Origin: Streptomyces sp. LUP47B
GTDB taxonomy: Bacteria > Actinomycetota > Actinomycetes > Streptomycetales > Streptomycetaceae
Assembly (NCBI RefSeq): GCF_001746295.1
Contig: NZ_MJAH01000006.1
Location: forward strand, 594,187 to 658,186
Reading direction: 5' to 3'
DNA: 64,000 nt
Shown: positions 8,592-17,577 of the stretch, in pieces
How the letters are laid out: each line of letters opens with the position of its first letter
Numbering within the stretch: position 1 is the stretch's first letter
Translations under genes and position numbers: made by a program
The notes under the pieces: model-generated
The model's input: the letters and a program-made list of their open reading frames with translations, nothing else
What the model was told of the DNA's origin: nothing
The model's database searches: none

Positions 8592-10211
8592 ATGGCCGTG
8601 ACCGAGACCGCACCCGGGGAGGCCATGGCGGGGCACACCGCCGTCGAGGAACCGTCGGAGGCCCGCTCCGCGCACGAGGGAATCCTGCGGCGCCAGTCCG
8701 CCCGCGAGTCGGCGGCACGCACCTACGCCCGTGCCCTCCCGATCGTGCCGGTACGTGCACGCGGTCTGACCATCGAGGGCGCCGACGGCCGCCGCTACCT
8801 CGACTGTCTTTCCGGCGCCGGCACCCTTGCCCTCGGACACAACCACCCCGTCGTCCTGGAGGCGATCCGCAAGGTCCTCGATTCGGGCGCACCCCTCCAC
8901 GTCCTCGACCTCGCGACGCCCGTCAAGGACGCCTTCATCACCGAACTGTTCCGCACCCTGCCGCCCGGTCTCGCCGACCACGCACGCGTGCAGTTCTGCG
9001 GCCCGGCCGGCACCGATGCGGTGGAGGCCGCGTTCAAGCTCGTGCGCGCCGCGACCGGCCGCAACGGCATACTCGCCTTCGCCGGCGCCTATCACGGCAT
9101 GACCTCCGGCGCTCTCGAAGCGTCCGGCCACGCCTTCGACGTACGGGTCGCCCGGCTGCCCTACCCGCAGGACTACCGCTGTCCCTTCGGGATCGGTGGC
9201 CCGCACGGCGCCGAACTCGCCGCCCGCTGGACGGAGTCCGTCCTCGACGACCCCAAGTCCGGGGTGCCGCTGCCCGCAGCGATGATCCTCGAGCCCGTCC
9301 AGGGCGAGGGCGGAGTGCTTCCGGCTCCCGACGCATGGATGCGACGCATGCGACGGATCACGGCCGACCGCTCGATCCCGCTCATCGCCGACGAGGTCCA
9401 GACGGGAGTCGGCCGTACCGGAGCTTTCTGGGCCGTGGAGCACAGCGGCATCACTCCCGACGTGATGGTTCTGTCCAAGGCCATCGGCGGAAGCCTGCCC
9501 CTCGCCGTGGTGGTCTACCGCGACGACCTCGACGTCTGGGAACCCGGCGCCCACGCCGGCACCTTCCGCGGCAACCAACTCGCCATGGCCGCGGGCACGG
9601 CCACGATGGCCTACGTCCGCGAGAACGGGCTCACGGAACGCGCGGCAACGCTCGGTGCGCGGATGCTGGAACAACTCCGAGGGTTGAGCCGGGAGTTTTC
9701 TGTGATCGGTGATGTGCGGGGGCGGGGGTTGATGATCGGGCTGGAGATGGTGGAGGAGGAAGGCGAAGGGGAGGAGCGGGGTGTCGCGGGTGTCGCTGGA
9801 CCCGGGGGATCCAACGGGCACGGTGCGACTGGTAGGTCCGGTGGATCCGATGACGATCGTGGGTCCGCTGGGTCCGCTGGGTCCGCGGGGCTGTTGGGCT
9901 CGGTCGGGCTGAGTAGTGCCGATGGGGCGGGGGCCGGGGCGATGCCGGGTTCCCTCCCGTCCCCTCGCCCTGCCTCTCCTGAGCTTGCCGTCGCCGTCCA
10001 GCGGGAGTGCCTCCGGCGTGGTCTGATCGTCGAACTCGGTGGTCGTCACGCGAGCGTCGTGCGCCTGCTCCCCCCTCTGACGATCACCGACGAACAGGCG
10101 ACCGCCGTCCTCGACCGACTCGCCGACGCCGTGGCAGCTGTGGCCCGCGGTCACGGCCGCGGTGCGGGGAGACAACAGCAGCGTCGGCGCCGGAACGAGG
10201 GGACGGGGTAG
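8592..10211 (+). CDS. Diaminobutyrate-type PLP aminotransferase
   Basis: Class III aminotransferase of the diaminobutyrate--2-oxoglutarate type, expected to make 2,4-diaminobutyrate from aspartate semialdehyde with glutamate as amino donor. The ATG at 8592 follows GGGAGA; 539 residues. PLP motifs are present: GPAGTDAVEAAFK, AFAGAYHGMT, LIADEVQTGVGRTG, and the Schiff-base lysine K296 in LSKAIGG. About 70 residues of low-complexity Gly/Ser/Asp sequence (about 388-458, including SAGSAGSAG) interrupt the small domain and make it longer than usual. It heads a same-strand trio with an IucA/IucC synthetase and a GNAT enzyme, so it probably supplies a diamine building block for a siderophore. The product is unknown. 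Confidence 0.85.
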   Translation: MAVTETAPGEAMAGHTAVEEPSEARSAHEGILRRQSARESAARTYARALPIVPVRARGLTIEGADGRRYLDCLSGAGTLALGHNHPVVLEAIRKVLDSGAPLHVLDLATPVKDAFITELFRTLPPGLADHARVQFCGPAGTDAVEAAFKLVRAATGRNGILAFAGAYHGMTSGALEASGHAFDVRVARLPYPQDYRCPFGIGGPHGAELAARWTESVLDDPKSGVPLPAAMILEPVQGEGGVLPAPDAWMRRMRRITADRSIPLIADEVQTGVGRTGAFWAVEHSGITPDVMVLSKAIGGSLPLAVVVYRDDLDVWEPGAHAGTFRGNQLAMAAGTATMAYVRENGLTERAATLGARMLEQLRGLSREFSVIGDVRGRGLMIGLEMVEEEGEGEERGVAGVAGPGGSNGHGATGRSGGSDDDRGSAGSAGSAGLLGSVGLSSADGAGAGAMPGSLPSPRPASPELAVAVQRECLRRGLIVELGGRHASVVRLLPPLTITDEQATAVLDRLADAVAAVARGHGRGAGRQQQRRRRNEGTG

Positions 10212-10767
10212 CTGCCCGAGTTGCGGCGGGAGCCGAAGGGGCGGCAGGAACTGACGTGTCGGCTGGAGCCGAACCGGGGCCGCAGCCACGCCCTCAACCC
10301 GAGCGACAACTCCTCCCAGGACCGGCGGGACAGCCGCGTTCGGGGTCGGGGCTGGGGCTGAGGGCGGGACTGGAGCCGGGGCCGGGGCTGGGACCGGAGT
10401 CGGATCCGGATCCGGAGTCGGGACCGGAGCTGGGGTCGGGACTGGGACCGGATTCGGAGTCGGGACTGGAGTTGGAATCGGGGTTCGGCCGGCAGCCGGA
10501 GTCCGGGCCGGGCCCATAGGCGCCGCCACCCTTCGCGCCACAGGCCGAGGCGCGAGCCGCTTACCGACGCTCCGAACAGTCGCCGCCATCCCGCCGATTG
10601 CTCACCGAATCCCTCCCGAACACCACTCACCTCCACGCGATGCGACCGCTCATCTGCTCTAGATCCCCGGTCAACCGGTCGCCCTTTACAACGGCACAAC
10701 AATCTGCGCCCACCACCCACGAGGCAGCAGCCCCTCCCAGGCAGAACCACCCCTGAGGACACCGCAC
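10212..10767. repeat. Gap with simple-sequence GGGACCGGAGTC-like tract
   Basis: 556 bases without a recognised gene, between the aminotransferase and the siderophore synthetase. Bases about 10340-10510 are an imperfect short repeat of GGNACCGGAGTCGG / GGGACTGGA type. It translates as Gly/Ser/Glu/Pro runs on the plus strand and as Pro-Thr-Pro runs on the minus strand, where it lies in a long shadow frame. Composition alone accounts for the long open frames. The last 130 bases must hold the start region of the next gene. Confidence 0.6.
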
Positions 10768-12732
10768 TTGAACACCACCCCCACCCCCCAAGACCGCACC
10801 CCCACGAACCCGCGCAACCACTCCGAGACAGCCCCCTCTCCGCAGCGCCGCTCCCGCCCCGACCACACCCCGCACCAGGGCAGCCCTCCCGAGCGGGAAC
10901 GCCTGCGCGGCGCCACCAGCGACCCGCTGAGTCATCCAGACCCGCGCACCGCGGCCGAAGCCGCCACCGTGGAGAATCTGCTGCGCTGCTGGGTTCGCGA
11001 GACGGACCTGCCCGCCCCCACCGGCGGAGCCCTCCGCATTGATCTTCCCGCCAGCGGCACCTCCCTCCTCGTCCCCGTCCTCTACTGGTCGCCGACGGGA
11101 TGGCACCGTTTCGGCCTCCCCCATCTCGCCGACGCCCCCGGGCAGGCCCCGCCGGCCGATGCGGTCACCGTCGCGGCGCTGCTCACTCGGGAGGGGCTGA
11201 CGGCAGAGGCCCCCGCGTCTGCAGCCGGTGCCGAAGTCGTGGCCCGTGTGGCCGACTCCGTCCGCCGTACCGCCACCTTCGTCCGCGAGCGCCGCAAATA
11301 CGCCGACGATGGCCCCGACCTCTTCCTCACCGCCGAACAGGCACTCGTCCTCGGCCACCCTTTGCACCCGGCCCCCAAGAGCCGCGAAGGTCTCTCCGAA
11401 GCCGAAGCAGCCTCGTACTCACCCGAGCTGCGCGGCTCCTTTCTCCTGCACTGGCTCGCCGTCGACCCCTCTCTGCTCGCCACCGACTCGGCCTGGACCG
11501 AACGCGGCCGTGCCGTCACCGCCGCCCAGCTCACCCGACGCCTGGCCGGCCCCGACCTGCCGCTGCCCGACGGCCGCACGGCCCTGCCGCTGCACCCCTG
11601 GCAACTCCGCGAGGTGCGGCACCGTTCCGAGACCGCCCCGCTGTTCGACGCCGGACTGCTCCAGGACCTGGGCGCCCACGGCTCCCCCTGGTATCCCACC
11701 TCCTCCGTACGCACGGTCCATCGCTCCGGCGCCCCCGCCATGCTCAAGCTCTCGCTGGCCCTGCGCATCACCAACTCCCGCCGCGAAAACCTCCGCAAGG
11801 AACTCCACCGTGGTGTCGAGGTGCACCGGCTCCTGCGCAGCGGCCTGTCCAAGCAGTGGCAGGCGGCCCACCCGTCCTTCGACATCGTCCGTGACCCTGC
11901 CTGGCTCGCCATCGACGGGCCCGACGGCAGTCCCGTCCCCGGAATCGACGTGATGATCCGGCACAACCCCTTCAACCCCTCTCACGACGTCTCCTGCATC
12001 GCCGGACTCGTCTCACCCCGTCCCGGTCCCGGCGCCCAGGCCGCTGCCACCGACGACCGCCCGGCCGGAGACAGGCCGGACCGCGACCGCCCCGAGACGG
12101 ACCGGCCGGTCTGGCGGTCCCGTCTGGCCGAGGTCGTCACCCGTCTCGCCGTCCGCACCGGCCGCCCCCGAGGAGCCGTCGCCGCCGAGTGGTTCCTGCG
12201 CTACCTGGAACACGTCGTCCGCCCGGTGCTGTGGCTCGACGGGGAAGCGGGCATCGCTCTGGAGGCGCATCAGCAGAACACCTTGGTCCTGTTGGACGCC
12301 GACGGTTGGCCCGCCGGCGGCCGGTACCGCGACAACCAGGGCTACTACTTCCGCGAGTCCCGACGGGCGGAGCTCGATGCCCGCCTGCCCGGCATCGGCG
12401 CATACAGCGACACTTTCGTCTCCGATGAGGTCACCGACGAGCGTTTCGCCTACTACCTCGCGATCAACAACGTCCTCGGCCTCATCGGTGCGTTCGGCTC
12501 CCAGCGTCTGGCCGACGAACGGCTGCTCCTCGCCGCCTTCCGCGGCTTCCTCGACGATGTGGCCTGCGGACCCGCGCGACTGCGCACCACCCTCCCCGGC
12601 CGCCTGCTCGACTCACCCGTTCTGCGCTGCAAGGCCAATCTGCTGACCCGCGTGCACGGCTTGGACGAACTCGTCGGCCCGGTCGACACCCAGTCCGTCT
12701 ACGTCACCATCGCCAACCCCCTTCACTCCTGA
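10768..12732 (+). CDS. IucA/IucC-family NRPS-independent siderophore synthetase
   Basis: ATP-dependent ligase that joins a carboxylate (citrate or a citrate amide in known systems) to an amine or alcohol to build a siderophore. The 654-residue product is typical in length. Family motifs: GHPLHPAPKSREGLS (ATP loop), LPLHPWQ, TSSVRTV, KLSLALRITNSRREN, EAHQQN, RDNQGYY, and the FhuF-like C-terminal region with KANLLTR. The start is taken as TTG 10768 with GAGGA upstream; the first 50 residues are low-complexity and uncertain. A short charged repeat (DRPAGDRPDRDRPETDRP) lies between domains. It sits between an aminotransferase and a GNAT acyltransferase. Substrates cannot be told from sequence. 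Confidence 0.9.
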   Translation: MNTTPTPQDRTPTNPRNHSETAPSPQRRSRPDHTPHQGSPPERERLRGATSDPLSHPDPRTAAEAATVENLLRCWVRETDLPAPTGGALRIDLPASGTSLLVPVLYWSPTGWHRFGLPHLADAPGQAPPADAVTVAALLTREGLTAEAPASAAGAEVVARVADSVRRTATFVRERRKYADDGPDLFLTAEQALVLGHPLHPAPKSREGLSEAEAASYSPELRGSFLLHWLAVDPSLLATDSAWTERGRAVTAAQLTRRLAGPDLPLPDGRTALPLHPWQLREVRHRSETAPLFDAGLLQDLGAHGSPWYPTSSVRTVHRSGAPAMLKLSLALRITNSRRENLRKELHRGVEVHRLLRSGLSKQWQAAHPSFDIVRDPAWLAIDGPDGSPVPGIDVMIRHNPFNPSHDVSCIAGLVSPRPGPGAQAAATDDRPAGDRPDRDRPETDRPVWRSRLAEVVTRLAVRTGRPRGAVAAEWFLRYLEHVVRPVLWLDGEAGIALEAHQQNTLVLLDADGWPAGGRYRDNQGYYFRESRRAELDARLPGIGAYSDTFVSDEVTDERFAYYLAINNVLGLIGAFGSQRLADERLLLAAFRGFLDDVACGPARLRTTLPGRLLDSPVLRCKANLLTRVHGLDELVGPVDTQSVYVTIANPLHS

Positions 12733-12770
12733 GGAACATGACCCACCCCACCTCCTGAGAGGAGAGTCCT

Positions 12771-13640
12771 GTGTCTGCCACAAACGCGAGTGCCGATGCC
12801 GTTTCCGCCACCTCGACCGACGGCACCGGCGCCTGTCCCGACGCGGGCGAGGACAGCGTCGCCCTGGGCATTCGCCGGGGCACCGACAATGAGGACACGC
12901 TGGAGCTGCGCCTGCCTGACGAACTAGTCGCGCTCTTCGAGGAGGGACGGTCAGGCGCAGATACAGCCACGGTCGATGCTGCAGCCAGACACGGAGACGT
13001 ACACGGGCACGGGCAACAGAGCTGGAGCGATGGCACTGCCCCGCCCGCCGCACGCACCCCGGGCGGCGACGACCTCCTCGACGGAGTCGCCGACTGGGGG
13101 CCGGTCGCGACCCCGGCAGGCGCGTTCCAGCTCGTGCCCGTACGCGTCGAGCGGGACCTTGCACTCGTCTGCCGCTGGATGAACGACCCTGCCGTCACCG
13201 CGTTCTGGGAGCTGGCCGGGCCCCAGAACATGACGGAGGACCATCTGCGCCCCCAACTGGCCGGTGACGGGCGCAGCTCTCCCTGCCTCGGGGTTCTGGA
13301 AGGCACTCCGATGAGCTACTGGGAGATCTACCGGGCAGACCTGGATCCGCTGGCCCGCCACTATCCGGTCAGACCGCACGACACCGGTATCCATCTCCTC
13401 ATCGGCGCCGTCACCGATCGAGGTCGCGGTCTCGGCAGCACTCTTCTCAGAGCCGTCGCCGATCTCGTACTCGACAGGCGACCCGCCTGTGCTCGTGTCA
13501 TTGCGGAACCCGACCTTCGCAACATCCCGTCCGTCACCGCCTTTCTGAGCGCAGGCTTCCGCTTCTCCGCTGAGGTCGACCTGCCCACCAAGCGGGCGGC
13601 CCTCATGGTCCGAGATCGGTCCCTGCGCGATCTGCTGTAG
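12771..13640 (+). CDS. GNAT acyltransferase of siderophore type
   Basis: N-acyltransferase related to the IucB/MbtK group that acylates side-chain amines or hydroxylamines in siderophore synthesis. GTG start at 12771 with GAGAGGAGAG upstream, 38 bases after the synthetase stop, so probably one operon. Of 289 residues the first about 115 are variable and His/Gly-rich; the GNAT fold follows, with the acetyl-CoA loop TDRGRGLGSTLL and the conserved tail EPDLRNIPSVTAFLSAGFRF. No N-hydroxylase or amino-acid decarboxylase gene lies next to it, both of which hydroxamate pathways normally need, so those steps may be encoded elsewhere. Confidence 0.8.
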   Translation: MSATNASADAVSATSTDGTGACPDAGEDSVALGIRRGTDNEDTLELRLPDELVALFEEGRSGADTATVDAAARHGDVHGHGQQSWSDGTAPPAARTPGGDDLLDGVADWGPVATPAGAFQLVPVRVERDLALVCRWMNDPAVTAFWELAGPQNMTEDHLRPQLAGDGRSSPCLGVLEGTPMSYWEIYRADLDPLARHYPVRPHDTGIHLLIGAVTDRGRGLGSTLLRAVADLVLDRRPACARVIAEPDLRNIPSVTAFLSAGFRFSAEVDLPTKRAALMVRDRSLRDLL

Positions 13641-13721
13641 CAACGCGTCATCACGCAATCACTTTTGGTACACCGCTCGCGCCCATCCGGTTCCCACCCG
13701 CCGCGAGACTTTTTCGACGAC

Positions 13722-13856
13722 CCCGGACACACGACCCGGGACACACGACCTCGGACACACGACCCGGGACACACGACCTCGGACACACGACCCGGGACAC
13801 ACGACGCCGGACACGCGACCCGGGACGACCTCGGACGCACGACCTCGGACACCCGG
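13722..13856. repeat. 14-bp tandem repeat array
   Basis: About nine to ten head-to-tail copies of a 14-base unit, alternating between CCGGGACACACGAC and CTCGGACACACGAC, decaying at the right end. It lies in a 436-base gap (13641-14076) in which I see no convincing gene. The period is not a multiple of three, so all frames run through it without a conserved protein; both-strand open frames here are most likely fortuitous. No spacers, so not a CRISPR array. Confidence 0.85.
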
Positions 13857-14076
13857 GTTCCGCCATACCGGTTCCGCCCACAAAAGCCTCGGTCAATCTC
13901 GGCCACCGCATGACCGAAGTCGCCTCCACTCGGATCAGACCCGGCTGAAGTCGAACCGAGTCGACCAGATCCGACCCCGCTCGCCACCCCTCCGAGGAGT
14001 TCCCGGCCTTGATCCCGCCCCTCGTCCCCGCCGTGATCACCCCTTTGTCAGTGCTGGGCCGTAGGGTGGTCGCGCT

Positions 14077-16095
14077 ATGACGAAGCCCTCACTCCCCGAA
14101 CTCCTGCATGCTGCCGTCACTGCCGTCGGCGGTACGGAGCGCCCCGGCCAGGTGACCATGGCCGAATCCGTCGCGGACGCGATCGACGACGGCTCCCACC
14201 TGCTGGTGCAGGCCGGCACCGGTACCGGAAAGTCGCTCGGCTATCTCGTGCCCGCACTCGCGCACGGGGAGCGGGTCGTCGTCGCGACGGCCACCCTCGC
14301 GCTGCAGAGACAGCTCGTCGAGCGCGACCTACCGCGCACGGTCGAGGCGCTGCACCCGCTGCTGCGCCGCCGCCCGGAGTTCGCGATGCTCAAGGGCCGG
14401 TCGAACTATCTGTGTCTGCACCGCCTCCACGAGGGCGTCCCGCAGGACGAGGAGGAGGGGCTCTTCGACCAGTTCGAGGCCGCCGCGCCCACCAGCAGGC
14501 TGGGCCAGGATCTGCTGCGGCTGCGGGACTGGTCGCAGGACACCGAGACCGGTGACCGCGACGATCTCACGCCGGGCGTCTCCGACCGCGCCTGGGCGCA
14601 GATCTCCGTGTCCTCCCGTGAGTGCCTGGGAGCGACGAAGTGCGCCTACGGCGCCGAGTGCTTCGCCGAGATGGCCCGCGAGCGTGCCAAGCTCGCCGAG
14701 GTCGTCGTCACCAACCACGCGCTGCTCGCGATCGACGCCATCGAAGGCGCCCCCGTACTTCCTCAGCACGAAGTACTGATCGTCGACGAGGCGCACGAGC
14801 TGGTCTCCAGGGTCACCGGTGTCGCCACCGGCGAGCTCACCCCGGGCCAGGTCAATCGCGCGGTGCGCCGCGCCGCGAAGCTCGTCAACGAAAAGGCGGC
14901 CGATCAGCTCCAGACCGCGGCGGAGGGCTTCGAGCGGCTGATGGAGCTAGCCCTGCCCGGCAGGCTGGAGGAGATCCCGGAGGACCTCGGGTACGCGCTC
15001 ATGGCCCTGCGTGACGCCGCTCGTACGGTCATCTCCGGGATCGGAGCGACCCGCGACAAGTCGGTCCAGGACGAGGACGCGGTCCGTAAACAGGCGCTGG
15101 CCTCCGTGGAGGCGGTGCACGACGTGGCGGAGCGGATCACGAACGGCTCGGAGTGGGACGTCGTCTGGTACGAGCGGCACGACCGCTTCGGAGCCTCCTT
15201 GCGCGTGGCCCCCATGTCGGTCTCCGGCCTGCTGCGGGAGAAGCTGTTCGCGGACCGTTCCGTGGTCCTGACCTCGGCGACGTTGAAGCTGGGTGGCGAC
15301 TTCAACGGCGTAGGAGCGTCCCTGGGGCTCGCCCCGGAAGGAACCGAGGGCGAAGACCTACCGCAGTGGAAGGGCCTCGACGTCGGTTCGCCCTTCGACT
15401 ACCCCAGGCAGGGAATCCTCTATGTCGCCAAGCACCTCTCTCGCCCCGCGCGCGACGGTGACCGAGTGGACATGCTCGACGAGCTGACCGACCTCATCCA
15501 GGCGGCAGGTGGCCGCACCCTGGGGCTCTTCTCCTCCATGAGGGCCGCCCAGCTGGCCGCAGAGGAGCTGCGCTCCCGCATCCCGGAGTTCCCGATCCTC
15601 CTCCAGGGTGAGGAGACCCTCGGCGAACTGATCAAGAACTTCGCGGCAGACCCGCGGACCTGCCTCTTCGGCACGCTGTCGCTCTGGCAGGGCGTCGACG
15701 TCCCCGGCCCCAGCTGCCAGCTGGTCGTCATGGACAAGATCCCGTTTCCGCGCCCGGACGACCCTCTGATGAGCGCCCGCCAGAAGGCGGTGGAGGACGC
15801 GGGGGGCAACGGCTTCATGGCGGTCGCCGCCACGCATGCCGCACTGCTCATGGCCCAGGGCGCCGGCCGCCTCGTCCGGGCCTCGGGGGACCGTGGTGTG
15901 GTCGCGGTACTCGATCAGAGACTGGCGACGGCGCGGTACGGCAGCTACCTGAAGGCGTCACTGCCCGACTTCTGGTACACCACGGACCGTAACCAGGTGC
16001 GTAAGTCCCTGACGGCGATCGACGCCGCGGCGAGGGCGACGGAAGCGGCGGGGCTTGCGGCAGAGGCCGCGGAGGCGCAGGCGGAAGCCGAGTGA
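14077..16095 (+). CDS. DinG-type Fe-S ATP-dependent DNA helicase
   Basis: Superfamily 2 XPD/DinG-like 5'-3' helicase that unwinds damaged or structured DNA and R-loops. Of 672 residues, Walker A GTGTGKS is at 47-53 and DEAH at 237-240; between them lie the four cysteines expected for a 4Fe-4S cluster (in NYLCLHR and SSRECLGATKCAYGAECF). C-terminal helicase motifs include TLSLWQGVDVPG and AQGAGRLVRASGDRG. The C-terminus ends in an Ala/Glu tail. It is convergent with lexA. I saw no good LexA box before it, so SOS control is not supported here. Confidence 0.9.
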   Translation: MTKPSLPELLHAAVTAVGGTERPGQVTMAESVADAIDDGSHLLVQAGTGTGKSLGYLVPALAHGERVVVATATLALQRQLVERDLPRTVEALHPLLRRRPEFAMLKGRSNYLCLHRLHEGVPQDEEEGLFDQFEAAAPTSRLGQDLLRLRDWSQDTETGDRDDLTPGVSDRAWAQISVSSRECLGATKCAYGAECFAEMARERAKLAEVVVTNHALLAIDAIEGAPVLPQHEVLIVDEAHELVSRVTGVATGELTPGQVNRAVRRAAKLVNEKAADQLQTAAEGFERLMELALPGRLEEIPEDLGYALMALRDAARTVISGIGATRDKSVQDEDAVRKQALASVEAVHDVAERITNGSEWDVVWYERHDRFGASLRVAPMSVSGLLREKLFADRSVVLTSATLKLGGDFNGVGASLGLAPEGTEGEDLPQWKGLDVGSPFDYPRQGILYVAKHLSRPARDGDRVDMLDELTDLIQAAGGRTLGLFSSMRAAQLAAEELRSRIPEFPILLQGEETLGELIKNFAADPRTCLFGTLSLWQGVDVPGPSCQLVVMDKIPFPRPDDPLMSARQKAVEDAGGNGFMAVAATHAALLMAQGAGRLVRASGDRGVVAVLDQRLATARYGSYLKASLPDFWYTTDRNQVRKSLTAIDAAARATEAAGLAAEAAEAQAEAE

Positions 16096-16138
16096 TCGCG
16101 GTTGGCCTGACCCCTCACCGGGTCAGGCCAACCGCGAT
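16095..16138 (+). terminator. Perfect 19-bp stem after dinG-like gene
   Basis: ATCGCGGTTGGCCTGACCC (16095-16113), loop CTCACC, and its exact complement at 16120-16138. It begins on the last base of the stop codon and lies between convergent genes. Confidence 0.85.
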
Positions 16139-16172
16139 GCTGAGCGACCCGTCACCGGGTCCGGACATGGCA

Positions 16173-16206
16173 GGGCCCCGGAACCGGCGCAGGGGTTCCG
16201 GGGCCC
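16173..16206 (-). terminator. Hairpin downstream of lexA
   Basis: GGGCCCCGGAACC (16173-16185) pairs perfectly with GGTTCCGGGGCCC (16194-16206) over an 8-base loop, 30 bases beyond the lexA stop codon. Confidence 0.75.
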
Positions 16207-16235
16207 GGTCGGATCGGCGAGGCCTGCCGCGGTGC

Positions 16236-17015
16236 TCAGACGCGCCGCAGTACTGCCACTACCTTGCCGAGGATGGTCGCGTCGTCGCCGGGGATCGGCT
16301 CGTACGCGGAGTTGTGGGGGAGGAGCCAGACGTGGCCGTCCTCGCGCTTGAAGCGCTTGACGGTGGCCTCGCCTTCCAGCATCGCGGCCACGATGTCGCC
16401 GTTCTCGGCGACGGGCTGGCGGCGGACGGTGACCCAGTCGCCGTCGCAGATCGCGGCCTCGATCATCGAGTCGCCGACGACCTTCAGCACAAACAGCTCA
16501 CCGTCGCCGACGAGTTGGCGGGGGAGGGGGAACACGTCCTCGACCGATTCCTCGGCGAGGATCGGGCCACCGGCGGCGATCCGGCCGACGAGCGGGACGT
16601 ACGACGCGGCGGGCTTGCCCGCGGTGTCCGTGGGCTGCACCGAGGCGCCCTGGTCCGAGCCGCGCACCTCGTACGCACGCGGGCGGTGCGGGTCGCGGCG
16701 CAGGAAGCCCTTGCGCTCCAGCGCCATCAGCTGATGTGCGACGGATGAGGTGCTGGACAGGCCGACTGCCTGGCCGATTTCCCGCATGGACGGCGGGTAG
16801 CCGCGCCGCTGGACGGAGTCCCTGATGACCTCGATCACCCGGCGCTGCCGGTCGGTGAGCCCCGAGCTGTCCGCCCGGATGCCTGGAGGTCGGCCCGGGA
16901 GGGATCGCTTGTGCCCCTCGGGATTCACGGCTTCGTTCATCGCATGCACCGGCTCGAGTCGGCCCTGGGAACGGTCCTGGGCAGTGATGGTGGCACTGTC
17001 TGCGGTCGTGGTCAC
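16236..17015 (-). CDS. lexA: SOS repressor LexA
   Basis: Repressor of the DNA-damage regulon that cleaves itself when RecA is active. I place the start at GTG 17015: GAGAGGGG lies just upstream, and a candidate LexA box at 17075-17090 would fall at the edge of longer frames. This gives 259 residues; a later ATG at 16940 (234 residues) is possible but lacks a Shine-Dalgarno sequence. The winged helix (about 53-117) includes SMREIGQAVGLSS. The cleavage site is Ala148-Gly149 in RIAAGGP, and the catalytic dyad is Ser183 (VGDSM) and Lys220 (TVKRF), 37 residues apart as in E. coli. Divergent from nrdR. Confidence 0.93.
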   Translation of the reverse strand: MTTTADSATITAQDRSQGRLEPVHAMNEAVNPEGHKRSLPGRPPGIRADSSGLTDRQRRVIEVIRDSVQRRGYPPSMREIGQAVGLSSTSSVAHQLMALERKGFLRRDPHRPRAYEVRGSDQGASVQPTDTAGKPAASYVPLVGRIAAGGPILAEESVEDVFPLPRQLVGDGELFVLKVVGDSMIEAAICDGDWVTVRRQPVAENGDIVAAMLEGEATVKRFKREDGHVWLLPHNSAYEPIPGDDATILGKVVAVLRRV

Positions 17016-17074
17016 GTCGGCCCCTCTCGATGGTCTCCCTGCTGGACAACGGTAGTTGCTTTCGAAAGGTTGCG

Positions 17075-17090
17075 CCAAACACACGTTCGA
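17075..17090. promoter_or_regulatory. Candidate LexA (SOS) box
   Basis: CCAAACACACGTTCGA matches the Gram-positive type SOS box TCGAAC-N4-GTTCGA with a perfect right half and a degenerate left half. It lies 60 bases upstream of the lexA GTG, where autoregulation would be expected. Confidence 0.55.
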
Positions 17091-17395
17091 GTGAAAAATC
17101 GCGATCCACCTGACGCGATCATGTGTCTGGGTGTATGGCTAACGCGCCGCCTGCCGAACAAAAGGGTCCATTGCTGTACTCTTCACCGCCGGATGGCGAC
17201 CTCGCGGGTTGTTGCCACAGTCTGCCATCCAGTGCCCAGTCGGCCGGGTAACGGCTCCCATTTCTGCGGGAATCCCACGTCCCCTCCTTGTGGCGCCCAC
17301 GGTATCTCCGCATGCGCCGCAGCGATACGGCTGTGCGTCGTGTTCGCCGCGGGCCGGGGCAGTCGTATGGCACATGCCCATACAGGCGCGACTTG

Positions 17396-17436
17396 CATGT
17401 ACGGCGTGTATGCCGTGCCAATCCCTACATGTAGTG
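17396..17436. promoter_or_regulatory. Candidate tandem NrdR boxes
   Basis: CTACATGTAG (17425-17434, within CCCTACATGTAGTG) is a strong palindromic match to the NrdR box core. A weaker copy, TTGCATGTAC, lies 32 bases upstream, near the three-turn spacing reported for paired NrdR boxes. The pair precedes nrdR-nrdJ by about 145 bases, consistent with repression of its own operon by NrdR. Confidence 0.6.
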
Positions 17437-17577
17437 CTTGGATTGCTACAGCAGCCCAGAAGTTGTGGTCCCCCGGGTCTCCACGCCCGCCGCGATCCCC
17501 TATGCTTGGGGCTGCTTCGAGGGGCCCATGGGGCTCAGCGAGGCTATTGAGTCTGCTGTGAGGAGGGTTGGGAGTTC

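Noticed and set aside
13722..13856. 14-bp repeats as a CRISPR array
   Set aside because: Units are contiguous with no unique spacers, and no cas genes are near.
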